Source: Sipunculus nudus (lineage: Eukaryota; Annelida; Sipuncula; Golfingiida; Sipunculidae). From it: DNA of 64,000 nucleotides. This document shows, one piece after another, positions 11,366 to 23,800 of the stretch. The position numbers were made by a program, and so were the translations under genes. The notes beneath the pieces were generated by a model that ran no database searches, had not been told where the DNA came from, and saw nothing but the letters and a program-made list of their open reading frames with translations. Where the stretch lies: the NCBI GenBank assembly GCA_026874595.1, contig CM049313.1, positions 40,266,659 to 40,330,658 of the forward strand, read 5' to 3'. Each line of letters begins with the position of its first letter. Position 1 is the first letter of the stretch.

Positions 11366-12354
11366 ATGTGCATGTTAATTGTTCTTTCTGATAGGACAAC
11401 TGTTTCAACACAAACTGACAGGATAACCCTGATTGATGCAGATACTCAGTGTAATTCACCACCTTCTGTTGCTTTTAAGTATATTGATGATCCACGTGGT
11501 ATGTTATTTTATACGGGACTAGAAAATTATGATACCTTTAAATTAGTTTTATCCACTCTGGGACCTGCTGCATATCTTTTAAATTATTATGGTGGCTTTG
11601 TTCCTTCTGTACCAGTTGAAGACCTATTTATGTTGACACTTATTAAACTGAGGCAACATCAAACAAATTTTGAGTTGGGGAGAATGTTTAATATGAGTGA
11701 AAATGCAATTACTAGTGTTTTTGTTACCTGGATAAATTTCATGTATTTACAGTGGAATGAGATTAACTGGTGGCCTTCCAGGCAGTTAGTAGATTTCTTT
11801 ACACCTACTCATTTTAAAAAAAAATTTTCAAGCACAAGAGTAATAATTGATACAACAGAGTTTCCTTTGCTTAAACCAATTCAGCCTTTATCCCAACAAA
11901 TAACATTTTCTCATTATAAAAACAGAAACACTTTAAAGGCACTTGTTGGTTGTTCACCAGGTGGTCTTGTTTCTTACATTTCTGATGTGTATGGGGGTTC
12001 AGCAAGTGACAGGCAGCTGTGTGAGAGGAGTGCTTTAATGAAGCTATGCAATTCAGGTGATTCTATTTTAGCAGATAAGGGGTTAAATGTACAGGATATT
12101 TTTTCATCATACCATATATACTTGAATGTACCTACATTTAAAAAAAAAACCGTTTGTCATGTGAGAATGTTTTAAAAGATCGTAAAATAGCAAGTAAAAG
12201 AGTACACATTGAAAGAATAATTGGTTTAGCTAAGACATTTAAAATATTAAGAAGTCCCTTGAACAACACAGAATCTGCTCTTGCATCTGAGATCATTTGG
12301 GTATGTTTTACACTGTGTAATTTTCGTCCTTGCATTATTCCAAGAAATGCATGA
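11366..12354 (+). pseudogene. DDE_Tnp_4-type transposase (ISL2EU-like), frameshifted, N-terminus missing
   Basis: The main frame runs 11,366-12,175 (269 aa) and continues in another frame at 12,154-12,354. The shift lies in a run of ten A residues at about 12,139-12,149. Conserved features: an HTH-like segment (FELGRMFNMSENAITSVF), first Asp in IIDTTEFPL, the SDVYGGSASDRQ motif, second Asp in ILADKGLN, and Glu in HIERIIGLAKTFKIL, now in the second frame. An acceptor-like 'ttgttctttctgatag' at 11,395 suggests that coding starts there from an upstream exon. No N-terminal DNA-binding exon was found before the minisatellite. It converges with the YqaJ gene and would mobilise the shared element if intact. 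Confidence 0.85.
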
Positions 12355-12883
12355 TTTCCTTAAGTATGAATCTTGCTTGAGTCCTGTTTAAAATTATGTA
12401 AGTGCCTTATAAACATACTATATGTATTTAAAAGCATGAACAGAGAACTTAAAATTTATTTTATTACATATAACTGTGAAATATGTTATATAACATTTCT
12501 TTATAACAATTCTTTCACAAATACAAGATCTAGTTTCAGGGTTCTTATGTTCACTCTTTATCATATAGTTGATTATATATTGGGTGACCAATAAAACTTT
12601 TGTAGTGAAAATACCATGTCCACATCTATTTTGAAACCATCTATGGCTTACATATGATTAAGTTACCTAACCAATATTTGCAACAGTTCTTGAGGTATCT
12701 TGAGATATTTATGAACAATGCTGAAATTTGAAATGTGATATTACATACATGTATTATATTCAGTTTTGATTGTATCATCATATTTAAATTATTTTCAGGA
12801 TTTTCCATGGTACTGAATACTCCAATTTTAGTTGGGTATTCCCCCCCCCTGTATATCATGACTTGTACATTGACAAGACCAGG
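12355..12883. other. Intergenic gap between convergent transposon genes
   Basis: AT-rich, serving as 3' untranslated sequence for both converging genes. A poly-C run lies at 12,841-12,849. No coding sequence or RNA gene seen. Confidence 0.5.
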
Positions 12884-14007
12884 TTATGATTCAAACTCAT
12901 AACTGTAATATTTCTTAAACAATAAAACATCCACCAGAGCGTTCTTGAAATGGTTTTCAAAGAATCTGTTAAGTTTGACAAGCATGGCATCTATGAAGTT
13001 TGCATCATATTCCACAATTATTATTTTTGTGTCTCTGAATGTGTGTACAACTAGGTAGCACTTTTTCCTTCTGCTACACATCAATTGACCTTGAATCTGA
13101 TAATAATAATTATGATTTTTATCAAGAACCATTTGTTCACTTCCATTGTTTTCTGTTCTCAAATATGTAACTGTAGAAGAAGTGATCATTTCATCTCTTG
13201 CTGTGTATGGACATTTAATTTCTACAACTGAAGTGTCATCTATAACTCTGTCTGGAGAAGCGGCAAGGAAAGGATATGATTTACAAACAAAAAGGCCACA
13301 CTTATGAGTTTTGATACCTGTCAATGATTCAAATTTTTCAGCTGCTACAGATTCATATTTTATACCATGAAGGCATGCTGGTGTTTTAAAATTTGAGGGA
13401 GAAATCAAGTTGCATGCTAGTTTATCCATATCTCTTGAATCAGTGGATTTTTAATTACTTCCAAAATTAGAAGATGTAAGCCGCTTTCTCCTTTCCTCGA
13501 ACCACAACTGCTGTTTGACCTGCTCCCTTGTATTTTTCTCAATATATGCTATTTGACTCTCACTTATATCAGTTACATTTATTAAATGAAGAAAGTTTTC
13601 CTCCATGGTCCTCTCCAGGTTATCATGATCATGTGCCACAGCTGGGATGTTGGCTGGAGAAAACAGTTGTCGAAAAGTCAGATTTGATGTGGACTGAAAT
13701 ACAAATGTGGTTTAAAAATAGGAAATGGGAAGCTTAAATACCACAACAGGTATCAGAAAATTTACAGAATCATCAGTAAAGTAAGGCATTAAATTTTCTG
13801 ACATGACTAAAAAAATTTGGCAATGGAGATGGAAAATGAAATCTTAAAAAAATGTGCAATTTTCTTCAAAAACAGACCTACAGATGGATATGAGATAAAA
13901 TTCAATGTAAGTGGCCGAGGCAGTCTTGTATGCAAGATAAACCATTTCAAGATCTAAAGACATGCAAATTTTCAGGTGAACACATCAAACTACTCCTGAG
14001 AAAAGGG

Positions 14008-14047
<40 letters not shown>

Positions 14048-14995
14048 ATTATAAGGTAGGTCAGTTGCCCTCTGTCTGGTCAGAGGGCAACTGCAGGTGG
14101 CGCCACCAGGTTTTGGTACGATATGGAGGTATCCTAAATATGTGTAAATTTGAAATTTCAGACGGATACATAAACTAAATCTTGAGATAAATGCATCAAC
14201 ATTATCTAAATTACATGATTGCAGGGGTGCCACTGGTCTCATAAATGATATATTAACCTATGTAGAAGCTGAGGTTGAGTAGAGGCCTCCAGATGATAAT
14301 TTAGTAATATTCATCACTAGTGCTCCTGATACTGGTCATGATTGAACTGTCCATGATAATTAATGAAGGCAAGAGTCATATGGCAATCAATTCAATAATT
14401 TATTGAAATACTGAGCTTCTTTATCATATGTAATAACAGGGATATTTGGGAATGGGCCACTGAAACTTACTCTCATCCAAGTTTGGATTTGAATTTGGGT
14501 TACAAGTGGAGACAGCCATGAATTTTACCACTCAACAAAATGGATAACTGTATTTTTTCATTTATACTTTAATATGTCAGAGGATAACATGGCTATACAT
14601 TTTCACATAACATATGTATAAGTAAAACCTGTAATTTAGAATCTTTTTTCTTCCATCCTTAATCTGCTAAACCTAAAAATATATGTGCAACACTATTACT
14701 TGCTGAACAGCAGGGTTACAGCTGCTCAAAAAAGTTCTACATTACTACAATTTAAATGATGTTAGATCATAAAGGTCTTGTATTTTACATATAATATGTG
14801 GTTTAGAAATGCAAAACAATATACCTGACAATTACAACATGTTGACCTGAACTGGTCTCTGTAGGCAGGATGCTTCCTAAACTCTTGGGGTCGTGGGTCA
14901 AAGCGTAAACTATGTTTCCCACGAATGTTCTGAAGCTCTGCAGCTTTCACGGGTGAACCCCTATGTCCCTTTACATGGTGGTACTTCTGCAGAAC
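12884..14995 (-). pseudogene. SAP-SWIM-YqaJ protein, exons 4-5 (YqaJ nuclease domain), one in-frame stop
   Basis: Exon 4 is 14,995-14,825 (57 codons, phase 0 at both ends) and contains FDPRPQEFRK. Exon 5 is 13,693-12,884 (acceptor ttgtatttcag) and carries a YqaJ-type restriction-nuclease fold: RRKRLTSSNFGSN, GIKYE, catalytic Asp in SPDR, the EIKCP motif, and a QIQGQLMC helix. A TAA at 13,453-13,451 interrupts the frame just after TSSNFGSN; all else is open. The exon-3 donor at 31,375 and the exon-4 acceptor share phase 0, and LTCTQ joins to VLQKYHH as expected of this family. So exons 1-3 at 31.4-33.7 kb belong to the same gene, across the nested BEL insertion. Nuclease function is family-based; its role in transposition is not settled. 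Confidence 0.85.
14062..14107. repeat. Perfect 13-bp hairpin abutting GGTGGCGCCACC palindrome
   Basis: CAGTTGCCCTCTG (14,062-14,074) is perfectly inverted at 14,081-14,093 with a 6-base loop. The 12-bp palindrome GGTGGCGCCACC follows at 14,096-14,107. A (TA)n tract at 14,010-14,042 precedes it. It lies in intron 4 of the YqaJ gene and may be a small insertion. Confidence 0.8.
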
Positions 14996-15062
14996 CTGTG
15001 TATGAGTATCATGGTAAATTACATAATTATATTTTTAAGGCTCTTTATTATAATAAAATTTC

Positions 15063-15078
15063 ACACACACAGACACAA

Positions 15079-15125
<47 letters not shown>

Positions 15126-15150
15126 TACAGATACACACACACGCAAATAC
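15063..15150. repeat. CA/TA microsatellite
   Basis: (CA)n passing into (TA)n and back to (CA)-rich sequence, in intron 3 of the SAP-SWIM-YqaJ gene, just upstream (plus sense) of the BEL insertion. Confidence 0.95.
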
Positions 15151-15235
15151 ATTTACAAATACAGCTTGACTGATTCACATGTGCAATGATTGTAAATAAT
15201 TTTTATGCAAACACCTTATGATCTTTAATACCTTC

Positions 15236-16176
15236 TGTTGGTGCAGTTGCGTTAGGACGTTTCAACACACACACTGGTATAATCCTTTTGCCACACAATA
15301 ACACAGAGACCAAGACTATATTCCTTAAGTTCCATCTTTCTTTTGTAATATGCACTAACACGTTGAATAGACGTTGAATCGTTGTACAATAGCATATGTT
15401 CCTTATAATGGCTGGCATACTATGGTGTCTCGATGATAACAATTGCCACTTGGAACGTAAGACGTTGAAATGGAACACGGAACACGGAACACGTTTGGAA
15501 ACTAGTGGACAAAGAGAAAGTAAGAAATATCTAAGTGGGAGGAAATACAGATGAAATAAAATACTCTACAATGTACTAGTGGATACATAAACCATTACGT
15601 CCTTAAATAAGTGCAAAGATAATCCATTCATCAATAACTGTTATAAATAACTATATAGAGTCGAATACTGTTGCTTTACTCAGACAGTTAACCGGTACAC
15701 AGTGAATGTAATGAAACCTGTATATATTAAGACTATTAACATACATTCTGTGAAAAAGATATTGCTATATTGTGGTAATATATGCTACAAACCTTTACTG
15801 TTGGTTATTACAATTCATTAATAGGCTACAATAATGTCCACTTGACCTACCTCTGTGTGGGCTCTACCTAATGGTACACAAGGTTACAAGGAGCTCTGGT
15901 CATACTGCCATGCTGCTTTGGTCTTACAAACAGGAAATGACCTAACTGTCACATGATTATAGTGTCTGTACACAGTGACCTCTGGTCATTACCCTGTGTG
16001 AAATGAACCATGACATAACAAACATAGTTAGCTCAACAGGGAGCAAGCCACACCTGAAACCAGAAGGTCCCTGGTTCAAACCCCAGCAATGACATACATT
16101 TTTTTTGTTTCTAATTTTCTTATTGTAAACAATAAATATGTATGTTCTTGTTACAAAGTAATTATGTGCATTTACA
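15236..16176 (-). repeat. BEL 3' LTR (941 bp)
   Basis: Continuous copy of the LTR. The other LTR (25,702-26,411 plus 30,984-31,194) sums to 921 bases and lacks a 20-base segment, so the lengths agree. A small minus-strand frame (15,478-15,203) recurs in both LTRs and is judged non-coding. Confidence 0.95.
16029..16106 (+). promoter_or_regulatory. tRNA-like Pol III promoter and terminator in the LTR
   Basis: Box A TAGCTCAACAGG (16,029-16,040) and box B GGTTCAAACCC (16,073-16,083) both match tRNA consensus. A run of eight T residues follows at 16,099-16,106, a Pol III terminator. The second LTR keeps all three elements (about 31,046-31,123). The unit runs antisense to the BEL element. It may be a captured tRNA-SINE head; a true tRNA fold is not evident because the T stem is weak. 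Confidence 0.6.
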
Positions 16177-16298
16177 CTCTCGGCCTCTTATGCATAGGTT
16201 CATATGGATAACCTGCATACAATACTAATAAATGCACAACAACTGTAAACAAATAAGACATATTTAAACAATGAGTAGTAGAATAAAGGCTAACCATC

Positions 16299-17856
16299 TT
16301 AACTAATGCCCCTTTCAGTGGGCAGCAAAAGCACAAGTTTAGAAATAGGTCTGCGTAGTTCTGAGTTCTGGGTTTTCACCAGCACACTACGAACTAAGTC
16401 CTTACTGTCTGGTTCTGTTACCGTAACCCGACCTAAAGACCAATCACATCTGGGAAGGTTGTCATCCCTGAGTAGGACGACATCTCCTATCTGAAGATTC
16501 CTCTTTGGATGATTCCATTTTTGTCTATGTTGCAGAGTTAGCAAATACTCTCTTTGCCTTCTGTGCCAAAATACGTTTGCCAGGTGTTGTATTGTTCTCC
16601 AGCGTTTCCGGGCATAAACATCAGCCCGCTGAAACTGTCCAGGCGGAGGAACGACAACAGTTTTATGGGTCAGAAGATGACTCGGGGTAAGTGGTTCAAA
16701 GTCATCTGGATTATCAGATACAGTAGTGAGGGGGCGTGAGTTCACAATTGTTTCCACTTCACATAGCAATGTCCTGAACGACTCATCGTTTATGTAATAG
16801 CCAAATTCATGAAACAAATGTGATAGTACCTTCCGAACAGTTTTGATCTGTCTCTCCCACACGCCACCAATGTGGCTAGCTGCTGGTGGATTGAAGATCC
16901 ACTTGATGTTGCGTTTTAGCAATGTCTCTCTGACAGAATCTTGATCGATTTCGTTGACAGCTTTGCACAATTCTCGTTCGGCTGAAACAAAATTTGTGCC
17001 ATTGTCACATCGAATTTCTTGGATGGGGCCCCGTCTTGCCGGAAAGCGTCTTAGAGCATGGATGAAAGAATTAGTATTCAGTGTATTTGACGACTCAAGA
17101 TGGATTGCTCGGCTAACTAGGCATGTGAATAACACCCCATATCGCTTTTGTTCCTTTCTACCTTCTTTGATTATGAAAGGTCCAAAATAGTCTACTCCAG
17201 TGAAGGTAAATGGTGGTGCTGGACTGATTCGAGTGACAGGCAGGTCTGCCATTTTCTGTTCACTGACTGGTTTTCGGTGACGGCGACAATTTACACAATG
17301 ATTTATGACATTGCGAACTGCCGCATTACCTCGGATTACCCAGTACTGTTCTCGCAGCTTGGCAAGTACGTGATTGCGACCAGTATGTCCCATCTGTTGG
17401 TGCACATATCTGATGATGAGAGTTGTTATGTAACTCTTTCGAGGCAGTATCACGGGGTGTTTCATTGTATCTGGAAGAATTGATTTAGTAAGGCGTCCAC
17501 CAACTCTGATCACACCATCGTCAAGAAAAGGATCTAGACGGTAGATAGGGCTTTTCTTCGAAACACCAGACTGTACTGCTCGGCCCCGTTTGGCTAGGGA
17601 GACTCTGTTGGTATAGCTTTCCAGCGACATGATTTCCGAGGTGAACTGTTGAACCTGTGCATGTTTCAAGATTGACAGTTCTGCTTCTTTTAATTCATCC
17701 ACTGTTAGTGGTTGACCTTTGGTGTCACCTGGCCTAGATAAGCAGCATTGCTTATTATGTAATATTTGCCAAAGTCTCAGGTAATAGGCTACTCCTTTCT
17801 AGAGACGATACCAGTCAGAAAAGTGTTGTATTAACCTGTCCAATGGCTTGATTTTT
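16299..17856 (-). pseudogene. BEL pol C-terminal part: integrase
   Basis: Inserts the element's cDNA into host DNA. The frame from 17,702 gives 467 aa. It has an H2C2 zinc motif (HQQMGHTG, then CVNC at residues 136-139) and a DDE catalytic core: Asp 171 in GVDYFGPF, Asp 233 in RCDNGTNF and Glu 283 in GGVWERQ. A C-terminal basic domain follows (GDVVLLRDDN, WSLGRV). The same frame extends upstream to the Helentron-like junction near 17,856 but is cut by a TAG at 17,801-17,799. The rest of pol resumes beyond that insertion at 20,870. Confidence 0.9.
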
Positions 17857-17879
17857 AGCTCAGCTGACATCTATAGCGA

Positions 17880-19530
17880 TCACTCACAAATCATAAAGAC
17901 TGGACTTAGAATCTTAATTCTTGACACACTGAGAGGTCCATAAAAAATCTCCTTGGAAACCAGAAATTAGGTCTCTGTTACCCATATCCTTTGAGCTATG
18001 GGGCCCCAAAGTACCCCCCCAGAATAGTAAAAAATTTCATACAAAAAACTTCAATATCTCAATAACTACATCACTGATGGTCTTCATTTTTGGCATATAT
18101 ATTGATCATGAGATGTTCGATCAGTTCCTGCAGACTGGTGGCGCCACCTGTACTGTTTGATTTTTTACGATTTTTTCCTCTATTTTTGAGACCTTTGAGG
18201 ATGCTGTCATCTGTTAGCGTGGCACAAATCGTAACGACTGGACCTAGAATCTTCATTTTCGACACACTGAGAGACCTATGAAAAGTCTCCACGGAAACCA
18301 GAAATTAGGTCTCTGTTACCCATATCCTTCGAGCTATGGGGCCCAAAATTACCCCCCAGAATAGTCAAAAAATTTCATACAAAAACTTCAATATCTCATT
18401 AACTACATCACTGATGGTCATGATTTTCGACATACATATTGATCATGAGATGTTTCATCAGTTTGTGCAGACTGGTGGCGCCACCTGTATTTTTCAATGT
18501 TCACGAATTGTTTTCTCCATTTTTGAGACCTTTAAGTATGTAGTTATCTGTCAACAGGGTACAAATCGTAACGACTGGACCTAGAATCTTCGTTCTTGAC
18601 ACACAGGGAGACCCATGATAAGTCTCCATGGAAACCTGAAATTTGGTCTCTGTTACCCATATCCTTTGAGCTATGGCACTCCAAAGTACAGATCAGAATA
18701 ATGGAAAATTTGATACAAAAGCTAAAGTATCTGAACAACTAATGCAGAGATAACCATAATTGTTTGCATGGATATTGATCATGGAGTGTTTCATAAGTTT
18801 CTGCAGACTGGTGGCACCACCTGTATTTGTTCGTTTTTTTTAAAAGAAATTTTTCTGTATTTTTGAGACCTTTAAAGATATGAACATCTGTTAACAGGGC
18901 ACAAATCATAAAAACTGGACCAAGAATCTTTATTCTTGACACACAGGGAGACCCATGAAAAGTCTCCATGGAAACTTGAAATTAGGTCTCTGTTACCCAT
19001 ATTCTTTAAGCTGTATGGGTCCAAAATACCCCCCCCCTCCAGAATAATGGAAAATTTGATACAAAAACTGCAGTATTTCAATAACTACAACACTGATGGT
19101 CATGATTTTCGGCATACATATTGATCATGAGCTGTTCCATCAGTTTCTGCAGACTGGGTGTGCCACCTCTATTTTTTTTCAAATTTTTACGAATTTTTTT
19201 CTTTTTTTTGAGACCTTTAAAGATGTGGTTATCTGTCAACAGGGTACAAATCGCAACAACTGGACCTAGAATCTTCATTCTTGTCATGCAAGGAGGCCCA
19301 TGAAAGGTGCCTGTGGAAACTTGAAATTAGGTCTCTGTTACCCATATCCTTCAAGCTATAGGACTCCGAAGTATCCCTCAGAATAATGGACAATTTGATA
19401 CAAAAACTGAAGTATCTGAACAACTAATGCAGAGATCACCATGATTTTTTGCATGGATATTGACCATCAAGTGTTTTTTATTAGTTTCTGCAGACTGGTG
19501 GAGCCACCTGTATTTTTGTATCCGCCAAAA
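17880..19530. repeat. ~340-bp tandem repeat, five copies
   Basis: Anchors such as 'ggtctctgttaccca' recur at about 17,969, 18,309, 18,648, 18,987 and 19,331, a period of 339-344 bases. Each unit holds a GGTGGCGCCACC-type palindrome or a decayed version of it. Short frames across it are repeat by-products. Confidence 0.9.
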
Positions 19531-19540
19531 CGAAGTTTTG

Positions 19541-20600
19541 CGGATACTATGTTTTTGACCGAGTTCCTCTGCCGCGGCGGCGTTCGTTTCCAGAGAGCTC
19601 CTCGGAGACTAATGGACCGATTTTTCCCAAACTTACACCTATTATCGGGTCACATGTGAACTGGTGCCTAACCAATTTGCATTGACCTCTGACCTTTCCT
19701 CTCTATCCAGTGTCCATTTGTGGGTCTGTTTCCACTCATAAACCCTCATATCTCGGGAACCGTTTGACCGATCAGGAAATAAAATTGATACAAATGTAGC
19801 CCTTGGATTGCTCTATAACATACACAAAAAATGGTGGCGCCACCTGTAACCATGTTTGCACAGTGTCCATCTGTTCATCTGCCTTGGGTTAAAATCACTC
19901 ATATCTCTGCAGTGAATTGACTAATTCACCTGAAATTCGTCATGTGTATACATCCAGGATAGCTTTCTTGATTTTATGACAGGTGGCGCCACCTACGTTC
20001 ACGTTCACGCTGATGACATCCAAGCTTATATCTCGGGAACCGTTTGACCGATCAGGAAATAAAATTTATACAAATGTAGCCCTTTGATAGCTCTGTAACA
20101 TACACAAAAAATGGTGGCGCCACCTGTAACAATGTTTGCACAGCGTCTGTCTGATAGTCTGCCGTGGCCTAAAATTACTCATTTCTCTGTAGTGGTTCGA
20201 CATAACTGCCTAAAATTTTGCAGGTTTATACATCGTGGACAGCTTTCTTGATTTTATGACAGGTGGCGCCACCTACATTCTAGTTAACGCTGGACACATC
20301 CAAGCTCATATCTCAGGAACCATTTGACCGATTGGGCCAAAATTGTGCATGTGTTTAGATCTCACATAGGTCTTTATCATACACAAAACTGGAGGGGTTA
20401 CCTGCAAAGATTTTTGCACAGTGTTTGTCTGTTTGTCTGCCATGGGCAAAAATCGCTCATATACATGTAGTGGTTTGACTTTTCTTCCTAAAATTTTGCA
20501 GGTGTATACAACTTGGACAGCTTTCTGGATTTGTGGTAGGTGGCACAACCTACATACACATTTAGGCTGCAGACATCCATGCTAATATGCAACATACCTC
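19541..20600. repeat. 280-bp tandem repeat, three copies
   Basis: 'tctcgggaac' recurs at 19,751, 20,031 and, as tctcaggaac, 20,311: a period of exactly 280. Units contain two GGTGGCGCCACC sites about 140 bases apart (19,835; 19,982; 20,117; 20,263), decayed in the third copy. This repeat differs in sequence from the 340-bp family but shares the palindrome. Confidence 0.9.
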
Positions 20601-20837
20601 ACTCTATTTCCCCTTGCCACTCGATCCATGCCTCACTATCCGATTTTGGCAGATACATGTAGTCACTTGTCGGTTACCCGTATTCTAGTTTTAAACGTTT
20701 ACACATTTTCTCTATTTTTGAGATATATAAATACAGACTAAATCTTGGCCTGTTGGTTAATCTGTTTGATGCTTCAGTTGAATGGGTATATACTACCATT
20801 CTGGTGATAAAATTTCCTTTTGCGAATCTCTTCCCAG

Positions 20838-23800
20838 TCAGCTGAGCGTCATGACCCATGGGTCACTTGTTTCATTTACTGATGTTACAGCTGTGTTGAC
20901 TGTATGTTCATCTCTATTATCATCAGGGCACATAAAATGTGGTGGCTCAGGCTGTTTTGGCCATTTCTCCTCGGCCGACCTCAGAAATTCTGGTCCCTGG
21001 ATCCAGCTTTTCCGTTCTAACATCTGGTAGCCATTGACACCTCGAGATCCGTCGTCAGCAGGATTGTTTTCAGTTGCTACGAATCTCCATTGGCTTGGCT
21101 CAGTAAAATCTCTGATCACACGTACTCTGTTTGAAACAAAAACAGGGAATCGTTTCTTGTTATTACTAATATAGTGCAGTACTGTAGTAGAGTCCGTATG
21201 GTACACTACCTTGTCTGGTTTGTTATCCAGTTCATATAGAATCATCTGACCTATATGTACTGACACTATAGCAGCTGTAAGCTCTAAGCGTGGTATCGTA
21301 ACTGGTTGAACAGGAGCTAGTCTGGCTTTCCCTAATAGAAAGGAGCAGTGGATTTTGCCTTCAGTGTTGCAAAGCCGTAGAAAAGCTACAGAGGCATAGC
21401 CAATTGTACTGGCATCTGAGAATACATGAAGCTGCCTAGAGGCAATAGGTCCAAAACCGTTTGGTATAAAACATCTACTAATAGACATTTTCCCTAGTGA
21501 CGTTAGTTCTCCTAACCATCTTTGCCAGCGTACTTGGTATTGCTCTGATATCTCGTCATCCCAACCTAAGTTTTGTTCTTTGCATAGTTCTTGAAGGAGT
21601 TTCTTTGCTGGTAAGATGAAAGGTGCAATAAAGCCCAGCGGATCAAAGACAGAAGACACAATGGACAAAATCCCCCTTCTTGTTGCTGATTTAGAATTGA
21701 GAATAAACGAGAAACCGAACTGATCTGTAGATATGCACCACTGAATGCCTAGAGTGCGTTCGACTGGCAATTCGTCACGGTCAAGGTCGATAGCTTGTAA
21801 CTCCTTAGCCCTGTCTGCTGGAGGAATAGATTCAAGAACGCTTCGACTGTTGCTTACAAATTTGGTTAGGTTAAACTCACCTGCTTTGCACGCAGAACGC
21901 AAGTCCTGTATTAATGTAATAGCCTCTTGTTCAGTAGCTACAGACTTGAGACAGTCATCGACATAGAAATTTCGTTTGATTGTGTGAGCAACTGATGGTT
22001 TCAGACTGAAGTCCTCAGTAATTTTTCTCAGTGCATAATTGCATATGCTGGGGGAGGATACGGCCCCAAACAGGTGAACAGTCATTTGAAATTCATGGAG
22101 ATCCTTACCTAGGTCGCCATCTGGCCACCACAGAAAGCGTAAGAAATTGCACTGGCTATGAGGAATGTGTACTTGGTGGAACATTGCTTCCACGTCTCCA
22201 ATGAATACTATCTGTTCCTCTCTGAATCTGGTTAAGACTCCAATGAGAGAATTGGTCAGATCAGGACCTTGCAGTAGCCGATCGTTTAGGGATGTTCCAT
22301 CAAAAGTTGCACTGCAGTCAAAGACCACCCGTATCTTGTTAGGTTTTTTGGGGTGGTATACCCCATGATGTGGGAGGTACCAAACCTTCCCTGAATCTGT
22401 TTCCACACAATCATTTGGGACTTTTCGAGCATAACCTTGCTTTAGTAGGTTGTTGATAAAGGCCACATAGTCTTCTCGGTACTTGTCATTTCGGAGCATT
22501 TTCCTTTTCTGCCATTGTGCACGTTTGATAGCTTGCTCCTTATTGTCAGGCATGATGACATTCACGTTGCGAAATGGTAGTGGTACTTCATAGTGGCCAT
22601 CTGACATATGAATACCTTGATCAGCTTTATCAAAGAAATTTATGTCATCTTGTGAGAGGCCTCGTTCACCTGGCTGTTTTGTTGGTTTCTCATTGAAATC
22701 AAGTTCAAGTAATCTCAAAACTGTAGTAGGAGAAATGAGCTCCTTTGTATGCTCGACTTCTCTCACAAGGATTCGACTACAAGTGACAGTCTCTGCATTA
22801 GATTGTATACGTATTGGGCCGTTCACAGTCCAACCATGACGTAACTTCGCAGCAAATGGCCCATCGCCTTGAGTAGGTATTACCTGTATTGGTTCTAGGG
22901 CAGCTGGACAATTACTACCCACAAGAAGGCCTATGTCCATATTTGGTATATATGTTGGGATCTTTTGAACAACGTCTTTCATGTGTGGCCACTTACTAAG
23001 GACTTCGGGGCGCGGAATGTTTTGATGGTCAACAGGTATCTCTGTTCTCTGATAGGTCCTTGGCAGTTGTATTGGGTTCCCACCTGACCAATCAGAGACA
23101 ATTAGATCATTGATTGCGCTCGTCTTAACGCAGGAAAGCCCGTGCATTGTCCGTAATTGCTGTGTGACTTCATTACCACTGGCACCTAGTTTCGACTTCA
23201 GTTCGTCTTTAATGAAACACCCACTGCTTCCGTTATCATAAAGGGCATAAGTTGATACAACCTGTTTACTGCCTTTTTGCCATATCTTAACAGGAAGGAT
23301 CGCATGTAGTATTTTGGAGTCAGCATCCGTGGCATTACAAGTGCTCTGTAACACGTTAGAACTTGCAATGTTATTATTATCTTCAATGGCTGGAACTGTG
23401 TTTGCTACAGTTCTTGTAGCAATGAATGCTTCATCATGTAGTGCTGTTGGATGTCTCTTTCCGCACTGTTTACATGTGTGTTTACGTGTACAACCTTTGG
23501 ATATATGATTTAGCCCATAGCACCCAAAACAAGCACGCTTGTCTTTCAAAAAATTTCGTCTCTCTGTGAGATCCTTTTTCAAGAATTCATCACACTCATC
23601 AAGATCATATTCTTTCTGGCATAAGATACAGGGCACTTTATGCTTCTTTACATCTTTATGCCTTACCGTAGTTTGATCTTGTTTCATACTACCACTGGTG
23701 TTCACAGACGTAGCAAAACTTGAGCTTTTCTGTTTGTGAGAAGTTTGTTTATAAATGGAGGATGTCCTGCCTGTGGACTTAAATTGTGCATCACTCTTTC

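Larger units (their letters stand above)
17857..20870. mobile_element. Helentron-like (pearl/HINE-type) non-autonomous element, copy 1
   Basis: It interrupts BEL pol. One end is AGCTCAGCTGA (17,857-17,867); the other has the inverse TCAGCTGAGC (20,839-20,848), then a 14-bp palindrome TGACCCATGGGTCA (20,852-20,865) and CACTTGT. Insertion is in a T-rich site with no clear target duplication. Short subterminal inverted repeats, a 3' hairpin, internal tandem arrays and T-rich targets are typical of Helentron-derived elements and of bivalve 'pearl' elements. No coding sequence. Copies at 43.1 kb and (3' end) 57.4 kb share the ends. Confidence 0.65.

Noticed and set aside
15203-15478. 91-codon minus-strand frame in the BEL LTR, repeated at 25,627-25,944
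   Set aside because: Duplicated only because both LTRs share it; no known domain, and its ends differ by flanking sequence.
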